A stretch of 64,000 bases of DNA from Streptomyces sp. F001. Lineage in GTDB: Bacteria; Actinomycetota; Actinomycetes; Streptomycetales; Streptomycetaceae. Position numbers and translations under genes: made by a program. Positions 45,944 through 54,984 of the stretch are shown here, piece by piece; position 1 is the first letter of the stretch; every line of letters begins with the position of its first letter. The notes below the pieces were generated by a model. That model ran no database searches. It was not told the DNA's origin and saw only the letters and a list, made by a program, of their open reading frames with translations. The DNA lies in NCBI RefSeq assembly GCF_004187715.1, contig NZ_QZWF01000023.1, positions 1 through 64,000 of the forward strand, written 5' to 3'.

Positions 45944-47137
45944 ATGCGACGACGCACCACACGCGCACTCATCGCCGTACTCACTGCGGTCATCGCGCTG
46001 GTCGCGAGCGCCTGCGGCACCGGAGGCCCCTCGGCTGCGAGGGATGACAAGGTCATCAGAATCGGCGCATGGTATCCGTTGACAGGGGCCCTGGCCTCCT
46101 TCGGCATTCCGGAGCGGGCAGGTGCCGACGCGTACTTCAAGTCGGTGAACGCACGCGGCGGCATCAACGGCCGCAAGATCGAGTGGATCGTCAAGGACAG
46201 CGCGTTCGATCCGCAGCAGACGGTGCAGGTCGCGCGTCGGCTTGTCGACCAGGAAGGGGTCGTGGCGATCGTCGCGGCCAACGGAACCGCCCAGTCGCAG
46301 GCCACCTTCCCCTTCGTGCTCGAGCAGTCGAAGGTGCCGGTCCTCAACCCGCTGGGCGGGGACGAGTCCTGGTACGAGCCGGCCCGCGACGGCCTGTTCG
46401 GTCTGCAGACGCTGTACGAGGACCAGGCGGCCGCCCTCGGGGACTGGGTGGCACGCGACAGAGCGAAGAAGGTGCTCGTCGTGCACAGCGACCCGAAGGC
46501 ATTCGTGAACGTCGCCAAGGAGATCGGCCCCGCTGCCCGCAAGACCGACCCGTCGGTCGAGGTGAAGAGCTTGACGGTCAAGTTCCAGACCACCGACTAC
46601 AGCCCAGTCATCAGCAAGGTGAAGGCCCGGAAACCCGACGCGGTCGTCCTGATCCTCGCGGCGGCCGAGGCCGCGTCCTACCTCAAGGAAGCCAAGCTTC
46701 AGGGGCTCACGGCCCCCGTCTACGGCTATGCGCCGGTGGCTGCGCAGTCCACGCTCACGCTGGCGGGCAAGGCTGCCGAAGGGGTCAAGGCCGTGCAGCT
46801 GGTCAAGTCACCGCATGACGACGATCCGGCCGTCAAGGAGTTCCGCGAGGCGATGGCGAAGTACGAGCCGGGTCAGCCGGCCGACTTCATCACCCTGTGG
46901 GGCTGGGCCGCGGCGAAGGCGTTCGTCGAGGTCGCCAGAACCATCGATGGACCGGTCACCTCCGAGTCGCTCACCCGGGCTTTCGAGAACGCGCGTGACG
47001 TCGACACGGGCGTGGGGCCGGTGCTCAACTTCTCCGACGACCACCACCTCGGCACCCGCGACGTACAGAAGGTCGTCGTCACCAACGGCCGCTGGGAGTC
47101 CCAGGGCGACTTCTTCACCCCGCCCACGCGCGACTGA
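45944..47137 (+). CDS. ABC transporter substrate-binding lipoprotein (LivK-like)
   Basis: 397 aa from the ATG at 45944 after GGGGAGGGG. The signal peptide is MRRRTTRALIAVLTAVIALV followed by a lipobox ending in C24 (ASAC), so the protein is anchored outside the membrane. The mature part is a periplasmic-binding-protein type 1 domain (IRIGAWYPLTGALASFGIPE, VNARGGINGRKIEW, FVLEQSKVPVLNPLGG). It should deliver substrate to the LivH/LivMGF permease at 15407-18789, nearly 30 kb away; both have operator-like sites. Homologues often bind aromatic or hydrophobic acids. Confidence 0.92.
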   Translation: MRRRTTRALIAVLTAVIALVASACGTGGPSAARDDKVIRIGAWYPLTGALASFGIPERAGADAYFKSVNARGGINGRKIEWIVKDSAFDPQQTVQVARRLVDQEGVVAIVAANGTAQSQATFPFVLEQSKVPVLNPLGGDESWYEPARDGLFGLQTLYEDQAAALGDWVARDRAKKVLVVHSDPKAFVNVAKEIGPAARKTDPSVEVKSLTVKFQTTDYSPVISKVKARKPDAVVLILAAAEAASYLKEAKLQGLTAPVYGYAPVAAQSTLTLAGKAAEGVKAVQLVKSPHDDDPAVKEFREAMAKYEPGQPADFITLWGWAAAKAFVEVARTIDGPVTSESLTRAFENARDVDTGVGPVLNFSDDHHLGTRDVQKVVVTNGRWESQGDFFTPPTRD

Positions 47138-47195
47138 CGCCATCACCTGCCCGCGACTGACGCAGGCAGCCTTCCGCACAGCGAGAGGACCACTC

Positions 47196-47555
47196 ATGCC
47201 CAGTGTGCTGCGTGCCTACATGGCGCGGATGGACAGCGACCATCCGGAAACGGCACTCGAACTCCTCACCCCGGACTTCCGTTTCCTCATCGCCCTCCCG
47301 GGCCGCGAGGCGACGGGACGGAGCAGGGACGACTTCGCCGCATACATCGCGGGCCGGAACGCCGTCGACCGGGTCCACGAAATCCTCCGCCACAGCCGTG
47401 ACGGTGATCTGGAGACCGTGTACGGAGTGGTGACCGAGTCGGGCAAGGCCATGGGGTCCTTCCTCTCGGCCGCGGTCGTCACGCCCGACGGACTGATGGC
47501 GCGCTACCAGTCGTACTTCACCACGACGTACGACCTCATCGACTGGCCGGAGTAA
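47196..47555 (+). CDS. SnoaL-like/NTF2-fold protein
   Basis: 119 aa, start ATG 47196 after GAGAGGAC. MARMDSDHPETALELLTPDFRF is the opening helix of the NTF2-like fold; 'GRSRDDFAAYIAGR' and the strands to the C-terminal YDLIDWPE complete it. Such folds act as isomerases, dehydratases or lyases on small ring compounds; no specific residues can be claimed. The next gene is a relative of it. Confidence 0.75.
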   Translation: MPSVLRAYMARMDSDHPETALELLTPDFRFLIALPGREATGRSRDDFAAYIAGRNAVDRVHEILRHSRDGDLETVYGVVTESGKAMGSFLSAAVVTPDGLMARYQSYFTTTYDLIDWPE

Positions 47556-47616
47556 CACCCGGCCGCGCGCCCGAGCACCACACCACCGCCCCGAACAGAG
47601 CCACAAGGAAGCCGAC

Positions 47617-48008
47617 ATGACGGAGACAACGACCGAGGCCCGCCCTGCGCCGCCCCCTTCCTCACCGCCTGGTTCGAGATCCTCGACAGTGACGAGCCGT
47701 CCAGGATCCTCGACCTGATCAGCGACGACTTCTCCCTCTCCATCCTGTTCTCCACCGGCGGCGGCGACGCCACCGACTTCGCCGGTGACCGCGCCGCCCT
47801 CGTCGGATACCTGGAGCAGCGCGAGAAGGGCACGCGCACCCACCACCTGCTGTCCGCGACCACTCTCGGCCAGGACGAACTTTTCCTCGGCGAGGTAAGG
47901 CGAGGGGGCGTACCCGAGGCGAGTTTCGTCGCCGCCGGCAGGGTGGACGACAACGGCCGGCTGAGCCGGCTGCTGATCGGCCGGTCGTCCGAGATCCGAT
48001 TCGACTGA
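47617..48008 (+). pseudogene. Second SnoaL-like protein, frameshifted
   Basis: ATG 47617 opens MTETTTEARPAP, but that frame stops after 33 codons. From the C run at 47653-47657 the next frame reads PFLTAWFEILDSDEPSRILD, then 'FSLSILFSTGGGDATDFAGD', to 48008: a complete NTF2-like domain with no start of its own. One added or two removed bases in the C run would restore it. Either a recent mutation or a sequencing error; no other lesion is visible. Confidence 0.65.
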
Positions 48009-48028
48009 TACACCTACGGAGGACAGCC

Positions 48029-48349
48029 ATGTACAACCTCGTCCTGCTCGCGGCACGCCCCCCAGAGTGGACCCACGAGCGGTTCATCGCCTGGTGGCGC
48101 GGCGATCACGCCGAGCTGACCTTCCGCCTGCCCGGCCTCCGCGCCTGGCGCCACACCGAGATCGACCAGGCCCTGGAGCCGCGCTCCGAGGGCTGGGACG
48201 GGATCTCCGTGCTCAGCTTCGACTCCCCGGAGGACTTGAAGAAGGCCCTCGCGAGCCCGGAATGGGCGGAGGCGGTCGCCCAGGTCGGGGACATGAAGGG
48301 CCGCCGCATCGCGGTGCTGGGCCACGAAGCTGAGATGTTCACCGGCTGA
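48029..48349 (+). CDS. EthD-like dimeric alpha/beta-barrel protein
   Basis: 106 aa. MYNLVLLAARPPEWTHERFI, then 'WWRGDHAELTFRLPGLRAWRHTEID', is the characteristic EthD/antibiotic-monooxygenase-like pattern with the His of GDHAEL. Such proteins serve as small cyclases, monooxygenase helpers or lyases. It has a ribosome site GGAGG 11 bases upstream. Closely follows the SnoaL-like genes. Confidence 0.8.
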   Translation: MYNLVLLAARPPEWTHERFIAWWRGDHAELTFRLPGLRAWRHTEIDQALEPRSEGWDGISVLSFDSPEDLKKALASPEWAEAVAQVGDMKGRRIAVLGHEAEMFTG

Positions 48350-48468
48350 GACCGCCGGATCGCCCTTCCCCAGTTCGTCAGCACGGCAGTAAGACCGACC
48401 GGCAATCGCCGGCCGGTCCGAGAACAGCGTTCGTCACGGAGTTCGGCACAGCGTAGCGAGGAAGCGGG

Positions 48469-49968
48469 ATGCGACAGGTAGCGCGGGAGTTCCACCACAG
48501 GGCCGAGCAGGAGGACTTCGTCGCCGTCATCGACGACACGGGCAGCCATACGGCGCGCGAGCTGCTCGCCGAGGCCGCCCGGCTCGCCGAGGCGATGTCC
48601 ACCGGCGAGGCCGGCGGCACCGTCCTGCTCCAGGCCGACAACTCATGGCGCACCGTCGCCGCCAGCCTCGCCGTGGGTCTCACCGGCGGGGTCCTCGCGG
48701 TGGTCAACCGCCACACCACACGTGCCGAGTTCGCCGCGGCCTTCGAGGACATCCGCCCGGACGCCGTCGTCGCCGAGCCCTCGGCGACGGCCGAATGGAC
48801 GGTGCCCGAACTGCTCCCGGGCCGGGCGGAGACCGTACTCGACGGCTGGACCTGCCGGTCCGCGGCCGGCGACCGCGATGTGTCGCGCTGGTCGGGCGGC
48901 GTCCTGATCGGACTGACCTCCGGCTCCACCGGGCGGCCCAAGGGGGTCGTGCAGTCCGAGGAGGCCCTGCGCTACGCCGGTACGAGCACCATCGAGATCA
49001 ACGGTCTGACCCGCGGCGACGCGGTGGCCGCCATCGTGCCGCTCTCGTCGACGGCCGCGTACTGCTTCGGCGTCTACCTCTCGCTGCTGCTGGGCGGCCC
49101 GCTCGTCCTGGCGGGGAAGTGGGACCGGGCTGTGGCGCTGCGGCGGATGGCCGAAGCCGAGGTCCGCTGGACCATGTGCGTCCCGACGATGGCGTTGCAG
49201 ATGGGCGCCGAAGCGGCCGGCTCCGGCATCCTCGCGGGGGTCCGGGCGATCACCGTGGGCGGCGGTCCGATGGACCGAGGCGCCCTCGCGCGCGCAGAGA
49301 AGTCCCTGGGCACGAAGATCCTCCGCGTCTTCGGCATGTCCGAGTGCCTCGGCCACACCTCGCCGCACCCCGACGACCCCGAGGAGATACGGCTCGGAAG
49401 GGACGGCCGCCCCTTCCCCGGTACGGAGCTGCGTGCCCTTACCGCCGACGGGGCCGTGGCCGCACCGGGCGTGTCCGGCCGGGCGCAGGTGCGCGGTCCC
49501 TCCCTCTTCCTCGGCTACGCCCGCGACGGCAGGGTCGAGCCGCCCGCGCTGACGCAGGACGGCTACTTCCCCACCGGGGACCTGCTGACGACCCACGAGG
49601 ACGGCACCGTCAGCATCATGGGCCGCGAGAAGGACATCATCATCCGCGGCGGCCGCAACATCGACATCACCGAGATAGAGCGCGCCGTCGCCGGCTACCC
49701 GCGGGTGGCCCGGGCCTGTGTCGCCGCCGTCCCGGACGAGGTGCTCGGCGAACGGATCGCGCTGCTCGTCGTCACGGAGGACGGCGGCGGCATCGACCTG
49801 GCGGAGGTGACCGGGCACCTGGACAGCATCGGACTGCCGAAGAACAAGTGGCCCGAGTTCGTGTACGACATCGAGGAACTGCCCCAGACCAAGGTCGGCA
49901 AACTCGACCGGTTCGGGGCCCGCGAACTGGTCCGCCGACTCCACGCGCGCACCCCCGACCCGGCATGA
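48469..49968 (+). CDS. Acyl-CoA ligase (AMP-binding), second copy
   Basis: 499 aa. P-loop IGLTSGSTGRPKGVVQS, A5-type RVFGMSECLGHTSPHP, hinge YFPTGDLLTTHEDGTVSIMG with REKDIIIRGGRN and the catalytic lysine in QTKVGKLDRFGARELV. The residues after A3 and the length are like cyclohexanecarboxylate or aryl-CoA ligases, but specificity is not readable. First of the second catabolic set; it lacks the TTCAGTT-type site in its 120-bp leader, so it may be regulated separately or by read-through. Confidence 0.92.
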   Translation: MRQVAREFHHRAEQEDFVAVIDDTGSHTARELLAEAARLAEAMSTGEAGGTVLLQADNSWRTVAASLAVGLTGGVLAVVNRHTTRAEFAAAFEDIRPDAVVAEPSATAEWTVPELLPGRAETVLDGWTCRSAAGDRDVSRWSGGVLIGLTSGSTGRPKGVVQSEEALRYAGTSTIEINGLTRGDAVAAIVPLSSTAAYCFGVYLSLLLGGPLVLAGKWDRAVALRRMAEAEVRWTMCVPTMALQMGAEAAGSGILAGVRAITVGGGPMDRGALARAEKSLGTKILRVFGMSECLGHTSPHPDDPEEIRLGRDGRPFPGTELRALTADGAVAAPGVSGRAQVRGPSLFLGYARDGRVEPPALTQDGYFPTGDLLTTHEDGTVSIMGREKDIIIRGGRNIDITEIERAVAGYPRVARACVAAVPDEVLGERIALLVVTEDGGGIDLAEVTGHLDSIGLPKNKWPEFVYDIEELPQTKVGKLDRFGARELVRRLHARTPDPA

Positions 49969-50017
49969 ACCGGGCACACCCGGCCCTCCCGGGCCGGCCG
50001 ACGACCTACGGAGAGCT

Positions 50018-51055
50018 ATGACAGCGCGGTTCGACCAGGGCCCATGGGCCGCAGCCGGAGTCCAGACCGTCCAGCCCGGGGTGCACCGCGTCCCCCTGCC
50101 GCTGCCCAACGACGGACTGCACGCCGTCAACGTCTATCTGCTGGAGAACCTGGCCGACGACGGCATCGTCATGATCGACGGCGGCTGGGCGATCCCCGAG
50201 GCCCGCAAGGCCCTGGAAGAGGCCCTGGCCGCCATCGGCCGCGACCTCGGCGACATCAGCCACATCCTGGTCACCCACATCCATCGGGACCACTACACCA
50301 ACGCCGTGGAACTGCGCCGGCTGCTGGGATCCCGTGTGTACCTGGGTGCCGGCGAACGGCCGGGCCTGGAGATGCTCGACCGGCTGCGCAGCGACGAGCC
50401 CGCCGGCTCCCTGGAGACCCTGCGCAGGGCGGGCGCAGGTGAACTGGCCGACCGTATCCAGGCGATGGACCACGGCGGCTACGACCCGGGCATGTGGGAA
50501 GCCCCCGACCACTGGCTCGGCGCGGAAACCCTCCGCTTCGGCGACGGCGAGCTGCACGTCGTACCAACGCCCGGACACACCAAGGGACATGTCGTATTCC
50601 TGGACGAACAGCGCGGACTGCTGTTCTCCGGAGACCACGTCCTGCCGCACATCACCCCGTCCATCGGCTTCGAACTGGCGGAACCCGGCGGCCGGCCGCT
50701 CGCCGACTACCTGGACTCGCTGCGGCTGATGACCCGGTACGCCGACGCGCGCCTGCTGCCCGCGCACGGGCCGGTCGCCGACAGCGTCCACACCCGGGTC
50801 GCCGAGCTGCTCACGCACCACGACGACCGGCTGGACGAGAGCCTGACGGCGCTGGGCGAGTCCACGCTCGACGCCCACGCGGTGGCACGCAAGCTGGGCT
50901 GGACGCGCCGTCAGGTGCCGTTCGGTGAGCTCAGCGCCTTCAACCAGATGCTCGCGGTCAACGAGACGGCGGCGCATCTGGACGTCCTGGTGCTGCGGGG
51001 GAGGGCCTCGGTGGCGTTCGAGGGCGGGGTGAACCAGTACACGCGCGTGAAGTGA
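50018..51055 (+). CDS. MBL-fold metallo-hydrolase
   Basis: 345 aa. The metal-binding motif is THIHRDHYTNAVEL (HxHxDH); a second His lies in TPGHTKGHVV and Asp in LLFSGDHVLP, followed by LLPAHGP. It also has the C-terminal helical region (HDDRLDESLTALGE) seen in LACTB2/glyoxalase-II-like enzymes. Probable thioester or lactone hydrolase acting in the same pathway, for example on a CoA thioester. ATG 50018 is preceded by GGAGAGCT. Confidence 0.9.
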   Translation: MTARFDQGPWAAAGVQTVQPGVHRVPLPLPNDGLHAVNVYLLENLADDGIVMIDGGWAIPEARKALEEALAAIGRDLGDISHILVTHIHRDHYTNAVELRRLLGSRVYLGAGERPGLEMLDRLRSDEPAGSLETLRRAGAGELADRIQAMDHGGYDPGMWEAPDHWLGAETLRFGDGELHVVPTPGHTKGHVVFLDEQRGLLFSGDHVLPHITPSIGFELAEPGGRPLADYLDSLRLMTRYADARLLPAHGPVADSVHTRVAELLTHHDDRLDESLTALGESTLDAHAVARKLGWTRRQVPFGELSAFNQMLAVNETAAHLDVLVLRGRASVAFEGGVNQYTRVK

Positions 51056-51082
51056 CACCAACGCACAGGCAGGAAGAAAAAC

Positions 51083-51107
51083 GGGGGGCGCGGCGACCGC
51101 GCCCCCC
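51083..51107. terminator. Bidirectional terminator
   Basis: GGGGGGCGCGG and CCGCGCCCCCC pair around CGA, with AAAAA before and TTCCCC after, between convergent genes (MBL and SDR). Confidence 0.9.
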
Positions 51108-51115
51108 TTCCCCTG

Positions 51116-51874
51116 TCACCGTGCGGTCCAGCCACCGTCCACGTACAGCTCGGAACCGGTGACGAAGCTGGCGTCCTCGGAGGCGAGAAACGCCACAGCC
51201 CCCGTGACCTCGTCGGGCCGGCCCAGGCGGCCCATGGGGGTGCCCTCGACCATCGCGGTGTGCCGGGCCGTGCCCTCCCACAGTGCGCGCGAGCGGGGCG
51301 TCTCGATGAAGCCCGGGTGAATCGAGTTCACGCGGACGCCGCGGGTGGCCCAGTGCAGTGCGGCGTTCTTCGTCATCAGCCGGACCGCGCCCTTGGCGGC
51401 GTGGTAGGAGAACTGGCTGCCGAAGCCGCCGACCGTACCGAAGATCGAGGCGATGTTGACGATGGATCCGCCTCCGGAGTGTTCGATCGCGGGTCCGCCG
51501 TGCTTCATGCCGAGCCAGACGCCGGTCTGGGTGACCGCGATGACCTTGTCCCAGGACTCCTGAGTCTCCGTCTCCACGGTCCGCATCTCCGCGATGCCCG
51601 CGTTGTTGACGAGCACGGTCAGACCGCCGAGCTCGGCGACCACTCGCTCGACGGCGCCGCACCAGGCGTCCTCGTCGCTGACGTCGAGGGCGAACCCGGT
51701 CACCGTCGCCCCGTCGGCTGTCAGTTCCTTCGCCAACTTCTTGCAGCGGTCGGCGTCCACGTCGGTCACCGCCACCTGGGCGCCCTCGGCGGCCAGCCGG
51801 CGCGCGACGGCGTCTCCGATGCCGCCGGTCGCGCCTGTGATCAGGGCGGTCTGTCCGGACAGTCGGTCGCGCAC
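51116..51874 (-). CDS. SDR family oxidoreductase
   Basis: 252 aa from the GTG at 51874, five bases after AAGGAG; a GTG at 51907 overlapping the upstream stop is the alternative (263 aa). GATGGIGDAVARRLAAEGAQ, NNAGIAEM, Ser in NIASIFGTVGG and FSYHAAKGAVRLM form a complete active site; it ends VDGGWTAR. Translationally linked to the APH-like kinase gene. Likely handles the hydroxy/oxo step paired with the kinase. Confidence 0.92.
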   Translation of the reverse strand: MRDRLSGQTALITGATGGIGDAVARRLAAEGAQVAVTDVDADRCKKLAKELTADGATVTGFALDVSDEDAWCGAVERVVAELGGLTVLVNNAGIAEMRTVETETQESWDKVIAVTQTGVWLGMKHGGPAIEHSGGGSIVNIASIFGTVGGFGSQFSYHAAKGAVRLMTKNAALHWATRGVRVNSIHPGFIETPRSRALWEGTARHTAMVEGTPMGRLGRPDEVTGAVAFLASEDASFVTGSELYVDGGWTAR

Positions 51875-51903
51875 GGGCTCTCCTTCGTTCGGTTTCTTCG
51901 TGG

Positions 51904-52932
51904 TCACGGCAGCAGCTCCAGTCCCGAGCGCAGCAGCGCGGGCACCGCGGAGCCGACCCGGTCGAAGCCGCTGCCGACGGTCTGCCCCGCCAGATAGCGG
52001 GCATGGATGCCCTCGGCGATCACGGCGAGCTTGAAGCACCCCAGTGCCTGGTAGAAGCCCAGGGCGTCGATGTTCCGGCCGGACCGCTCGGCGTACCGCT
52101 CGGCAAGCTCGTGGCCGGAGGGAAATCCGGGGTTGGCCGTCGGGACGTGGCGCGCCCCGAGGACCGGTTCGCAGGCCGGGGCCCAGTACATGAGCAGCAT
52201 CCCGACGTCGGCGAGCGGATCGCCGAGTGTGGCCATCTCCCAGTCGACGATCGCCGCGATCCGCCCGAAGTCGCCTGGCGCGAGGATGGTGTTGTCCAGG
52301 CGGTAGTCGCCGTGCACGATCGCCGGGGCGCCGCTGGTGGGCAGGGCGCGGGCGAGCCGGCCGTGCAGCGCGTCGAGGTCGGGCAGCGCCCGGGTGGCGA
52401 CCCTGTCCCACTGCCCGCGCCACCGTCGCACCTGGCGCTCCAGATAGCCGTCCGGGCGCCCGAAGCCGCCGAGTCCGACCGCGGTGGCGTCGACCGAGTG
52501 CAGCGCCACCAGGGCGTCCACGAGCGCGTCGGCGGCGCGCCGCGCGTCGGCGGGCGGCAGCGCGGCGACCTCGTCGCCGTCGCGCAGCACCGCGCCCGCC
52601 ACGAAGTCGACGACGCAGAACGGCGCACCGATCACCTCCGGGTCCGTGCACGACAGCACGGCCCGTGCGACCGGCACCCCGGTGCCGCCGAGCGCGGCGA
52701 CGACGCGGTACTCGCGGTCCATGTCGTGCGCGGTCGGCGTCAGCACCCCCAGCGGCGGACGGCGCAGCACCCAGCGGTGCGTCCCGTCGGTCACGACGTA
52801 CGTCAGGTTGGAGCGCCCGCCCGGCAACAGCTCGACCCTCAGCGGTCCCGCGAGTTCGGGCAGGTGGCGCTCGAAGTACCGTTGCAGTACGGGCACATCG
52901 ACGCCGATCGGCGTCGTTCCGGATGCGGTCAC
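51904..52932 (-). CDS. APH-family phosphotransferase, second copy
   Basis: 342 aa. N-lobe LLPGGRSNLTYVVTDGTHRW, Brenner motif IVHGDYRLDNTILAPGDFGR and the metal Asp in IVDWEMATLGDPLADVGML. ACAD10/11-type kinase. Its GTG start overlaps the stop of the acyl-CoA dehydrogenase gene (52929), repeating the kinase-plus-ACAD coupling seen at 39305-41542. Expected to phosphorylate a hydroxyacyl-CoA. Confidence 0.88.
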   Translation of the reverse strand: MTASGTTPIGVDVPVLQRYFERHLPELAGPLRVELLPGGRSNLTYVVTDGTHRWVLRRPPLGVLTPTAHDMDREYRVVAALGGTGVPVARAVLSCTDPEVIGAPFCVVDFVAGAVLRDGDEVAALPPADARRAADALVDALVALHSVDATAVGLGGFGRPDGYLERQVRRWRGQWDRVATRALPDLDALHGRLARALPTSGAPAIVHGDYRLDNTILAPGDFGRIAAIVDWEMATLGDPLADVGMLLMYWAPACEPVLGARHVPTANPGFPSGHELAERYAERSGRNIDALGFYQALGCFKLAVIAEGIHARYLAGQTVGSGFDRVGSAVPALLRSGLELLP

Positions 52933-54137
52933 CGGGCAGCCCTCCGCTCCCGCGCCGCCCGCACCGCGCGCTTGGCGATGGCCCAGCGGTGGGTCTCGGA
53001 AGGGCCGTCATAGATGCGGAACGGACGCACCTCGCGGTACAGCCGCGACAGCGGGGCGTCACCCGAGATACCGAGCGCGCCGCACACCTGTACGGCCCGG
53101 TCCACCACCCGGTTCACCGCCTCGGACACGTACGTTTTGGCGATCGAGGTGTACTGGGCGGCCGGACGTCCCTGGTCCAGTTCCCAGCAGGCGCGCCAGA
53201 GCACCGCGCGGCTGGTCTCGATGTCGATCTCCGAGTCCGCCAACAGCTGCTGCACCATGCCGAGTTCGGCCAGCGGCTTGCCGAAGGCAGAGCGGTCCGC
53301 CGCGCGCTCGAGAGCGATGTCCTGTGCCCGCCGCGCCACCCCGAGCCAGCGCATGCAGTGGGTCATACGGGCAGGTCCGAGCCGCACCTGCGCATAGGGG
53401 AAGCCCTGGTCCACCTCGCCCAGCACGGCGCTGTCGTCGACCTCGCAGCCCTCGAAGACGATCTCGCTGTGCCCGCCGAAGAGGCCTTGGTCCAGCGTGT
53501 CGATGTTCCGGACGATCTTCATGCCTGGGTTGTCGGCGTCGATGAGGAACATCGTCGCGCCGCCCGCATCGCCGGGGCCGCCACTGGTGCGGGCCATGCA
53601 GATCGCGAAGGCGGCTCCGTCCGCGCCGCTGATGAACCACTTGCGGCCGTCGATTCGCCAGCCGCCCTCGGTTCTCGTCGCGGTGGTGGAGAGCGCCCGG
53701 GGGTCGGAACCGGCGCCGGGCGCCGGCTCGGTCATCGCGAAGCAGGAGCGCATCTCGCCGGCCGCCAGCGGGCGCAGGTACCGCTTCTTCTGCTCCCCGG
53801 TGGCCACCACCTCGAGCAGGTGCATATTGCCCTCGTCGGGCGCTGCGCAGTTGAGCGCGAGCGGTCCCAGCAGTGAGTACCCTGCCGCCTCGAACACCAC
53901 GGCCTGCCCGCGCAGATCCAGCCCGAGCCCGCCCCACTCCGTGCCGGCATGCGGGGCGAACACCCCTGCCTCCCGGGCCGCCTCCTGCAGTCGCCGCCGC
54001 AGTGGCTCCGGTCCGGCATGGACGTTCCCGTCGCACGCCTGCTCTTCGGGTATCACCACATCCCGGACAAACTCGGTCGTGCGCCGCGCGATGCCGACGA
54101 CCCTCTCGTCGATCTCGAACTCGATGGACACGCTCAC
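52929..54137 (-). CDS. Acyl-CoA dehydrogenase (ACAD11-like), second copy
   Basis: 402 aa from the GTG at 54137 (a GTG at 54131 is also possible). 'GEMRSCFAMTEPAPGAGSDPR', 'WRIDGRKWFISGADG' and the C-terminal GISGDAPLSRLYREVRPFRI with YDGPSETHRWAIAKR. The DGPSETH ending matches the ACAD10/11 group rather than classical FadEs. First gene of a three-gene operon with the kinase and the SDR. A TetR operator-like site (54149) lies 11 bp upstream. Confidence 0.9.
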   Translation of the reverse strand: MSVSIEFEIDERVVGIARRTTEFVRDVVIPEEQACDGNVHAGPEPLRRRLQEAAREAGVFAPHAGTEWGGLGLDLRGQAVVFEAAGYSLLGPLALNCAAPDEGNMHLLEVVATGEQKKRYLRPLAAGEMRSCFAMTEPAPGAGSDPRALSTTATRTEGGWRIDGRKWFISGADGAAFAICMARTSGGPGDAGGATMFLIDADNPGMKIVRNIDTLDQGLFGGHSEIVFEGCEVDDSAVLGEVDQGFPYAQVRLGPARMTHCMRWLGVARRAQDIALERAADRSAFGKPLAELGMVQQLLADSEIDIETSRAVLWRACWELDQGRPAAQYTSIAKTYVSEAVNRVVDRAVQVCGALGISGDAPLSRLYREVRPFRIYDGPSETHRWAIAKRAVRAARERRAAR

Positions 54138-54148
54138 TCCCGATCTTG

Positions 54149-54164
54149 GCTACTGATCATTAGC
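54149..54164. promoter_or_regulatory. Operator-like site of second TetR, copy A
   Basis: GCTACTGATCATTAGC, complement GCTAATGATCAGTAGC. It shares the pattern GCTAATnnnnnnTAGC with copy B. It lies 11 bp before the acyl-CoA dehydrogenase start. Confidence 0.6.
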
Positions 54165-54236
54165 CAATGACAAGGGCGAGTTGAGTGGTGTGTCAAGGGT
54201 GTGGGCTCTAATGGCAGGTCAAGGGGGGTGTAATCA

Positions 54237-54252
54237 GCTAATTGCTGATAGC
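54237..54252. promoter_or_regulatory. Operator-like site of second TetR, copy B
   Basis: GCTAATTGCTGATAGC, within the perfect inverted repeat ATCAGC-TAATT-GCTGAT (54233-54249). It lies 23 bp before the TetR start at 54276. Confidence 0.65.
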
Positions 54253-54275
54253 TTGCCGACAGTACAGGAGTCGAT

Positions 54276-54968
54276 GTGAACGGAGTTCAGGTGAGCAGAG
54301 TCCCAGGGGGGCGGTACGAGCGGCCGCACCGGCCCGCGCGGCCGGAGGGCGCGCCCGCGGCCGACCGCCGGTCGGCGATCCGGCAGGCCGCGCTCCGGCT
54401 GTTCGCGGCGCAGGGCTACTGGTCCACGACCATGGCCGACATCGGCGCCGCCGTCGGCATTCGCGGCCCGAGCCTGTACAAGCACGTCGCCTCCAAGCAC
54501 GACCTCCTGGCCGAGATCATGAACGGCACGATGGAGCGGCTCATCGCGGACAACACCGCGGCGGTGGCCGGCACCGACGATGTGTGCGAACAGTTGCGAC
54601 GCGCCGTGGAAGCGCACATCCGGTATCACGCGCGGCATCGCCTGGAGGCTTTCGTCGGCAATCGGGAGATCGGCAGCCTGGAACAGCCCGAGCAGGAGCA
54701 GGTCCTCGGCCGCCGCAGCGACTATGAGCGCCGCTTCCGCGAACTCATCGAGCGGGGTGCGGCCGAGGGCGCCTTCGACGTGCGGTCGGCGAGGATCGCC
54801 TCGTACTCGATTCTCGACATGGGCATTGGTGTGGCGAGCTGGTTCCACGAGGACGGCGAATTCTCCGTCGACCAACTTGCCTATCAGTACGGCGACATCG
54901 CGCTGCGCATCGTGGGCGCGCTGCCGCGGGGTGTCCCGCGGGAGGAGGGCGAGCCGAGGCGCGCCTGA
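54276..54968 (+). CDS. TetR/AcrR family regulator, second copy
   Basis: 230 aa from the GTG at 54276 after AGGAG; the GTG at 54291 also has a ribosome site. HTH region AIRQAALRLFAAQGYWSTT, then MADIGAAVGIRGPSLYKHVA (residues about 34-75). The C-terminal domain resembles acyl-responsive TetR proteins (TetR_C KstR2-like), judged only by general pattern. Divergent from the ACAD-kinase-SDR operon with two operator-like copies in between: it probably represses both directions. Confidence 0.9.
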   Translation: MNGVQVSRVPGGRYERPHRPARPEGAPAADRRSAIRQAALRLFAAQGYWSTTMADIGAAVGIRGPSLYKHVASKHDLLAEIMNGTMERLIADNTAAVAGTDDVCEQLRRAVEAHIRYHARHRLEAFVGNREIGSLEQPEQEQVLGRRSDYERRFRELIERGAAEGAFDVRSARIASYSILDMGIGVASWFHEDGEFSVDQLAYQYGDIALRIVGALPRGVPREEGEPRRA

Positions 54969-54984
54969 TTCATGGGGGCGGGGG

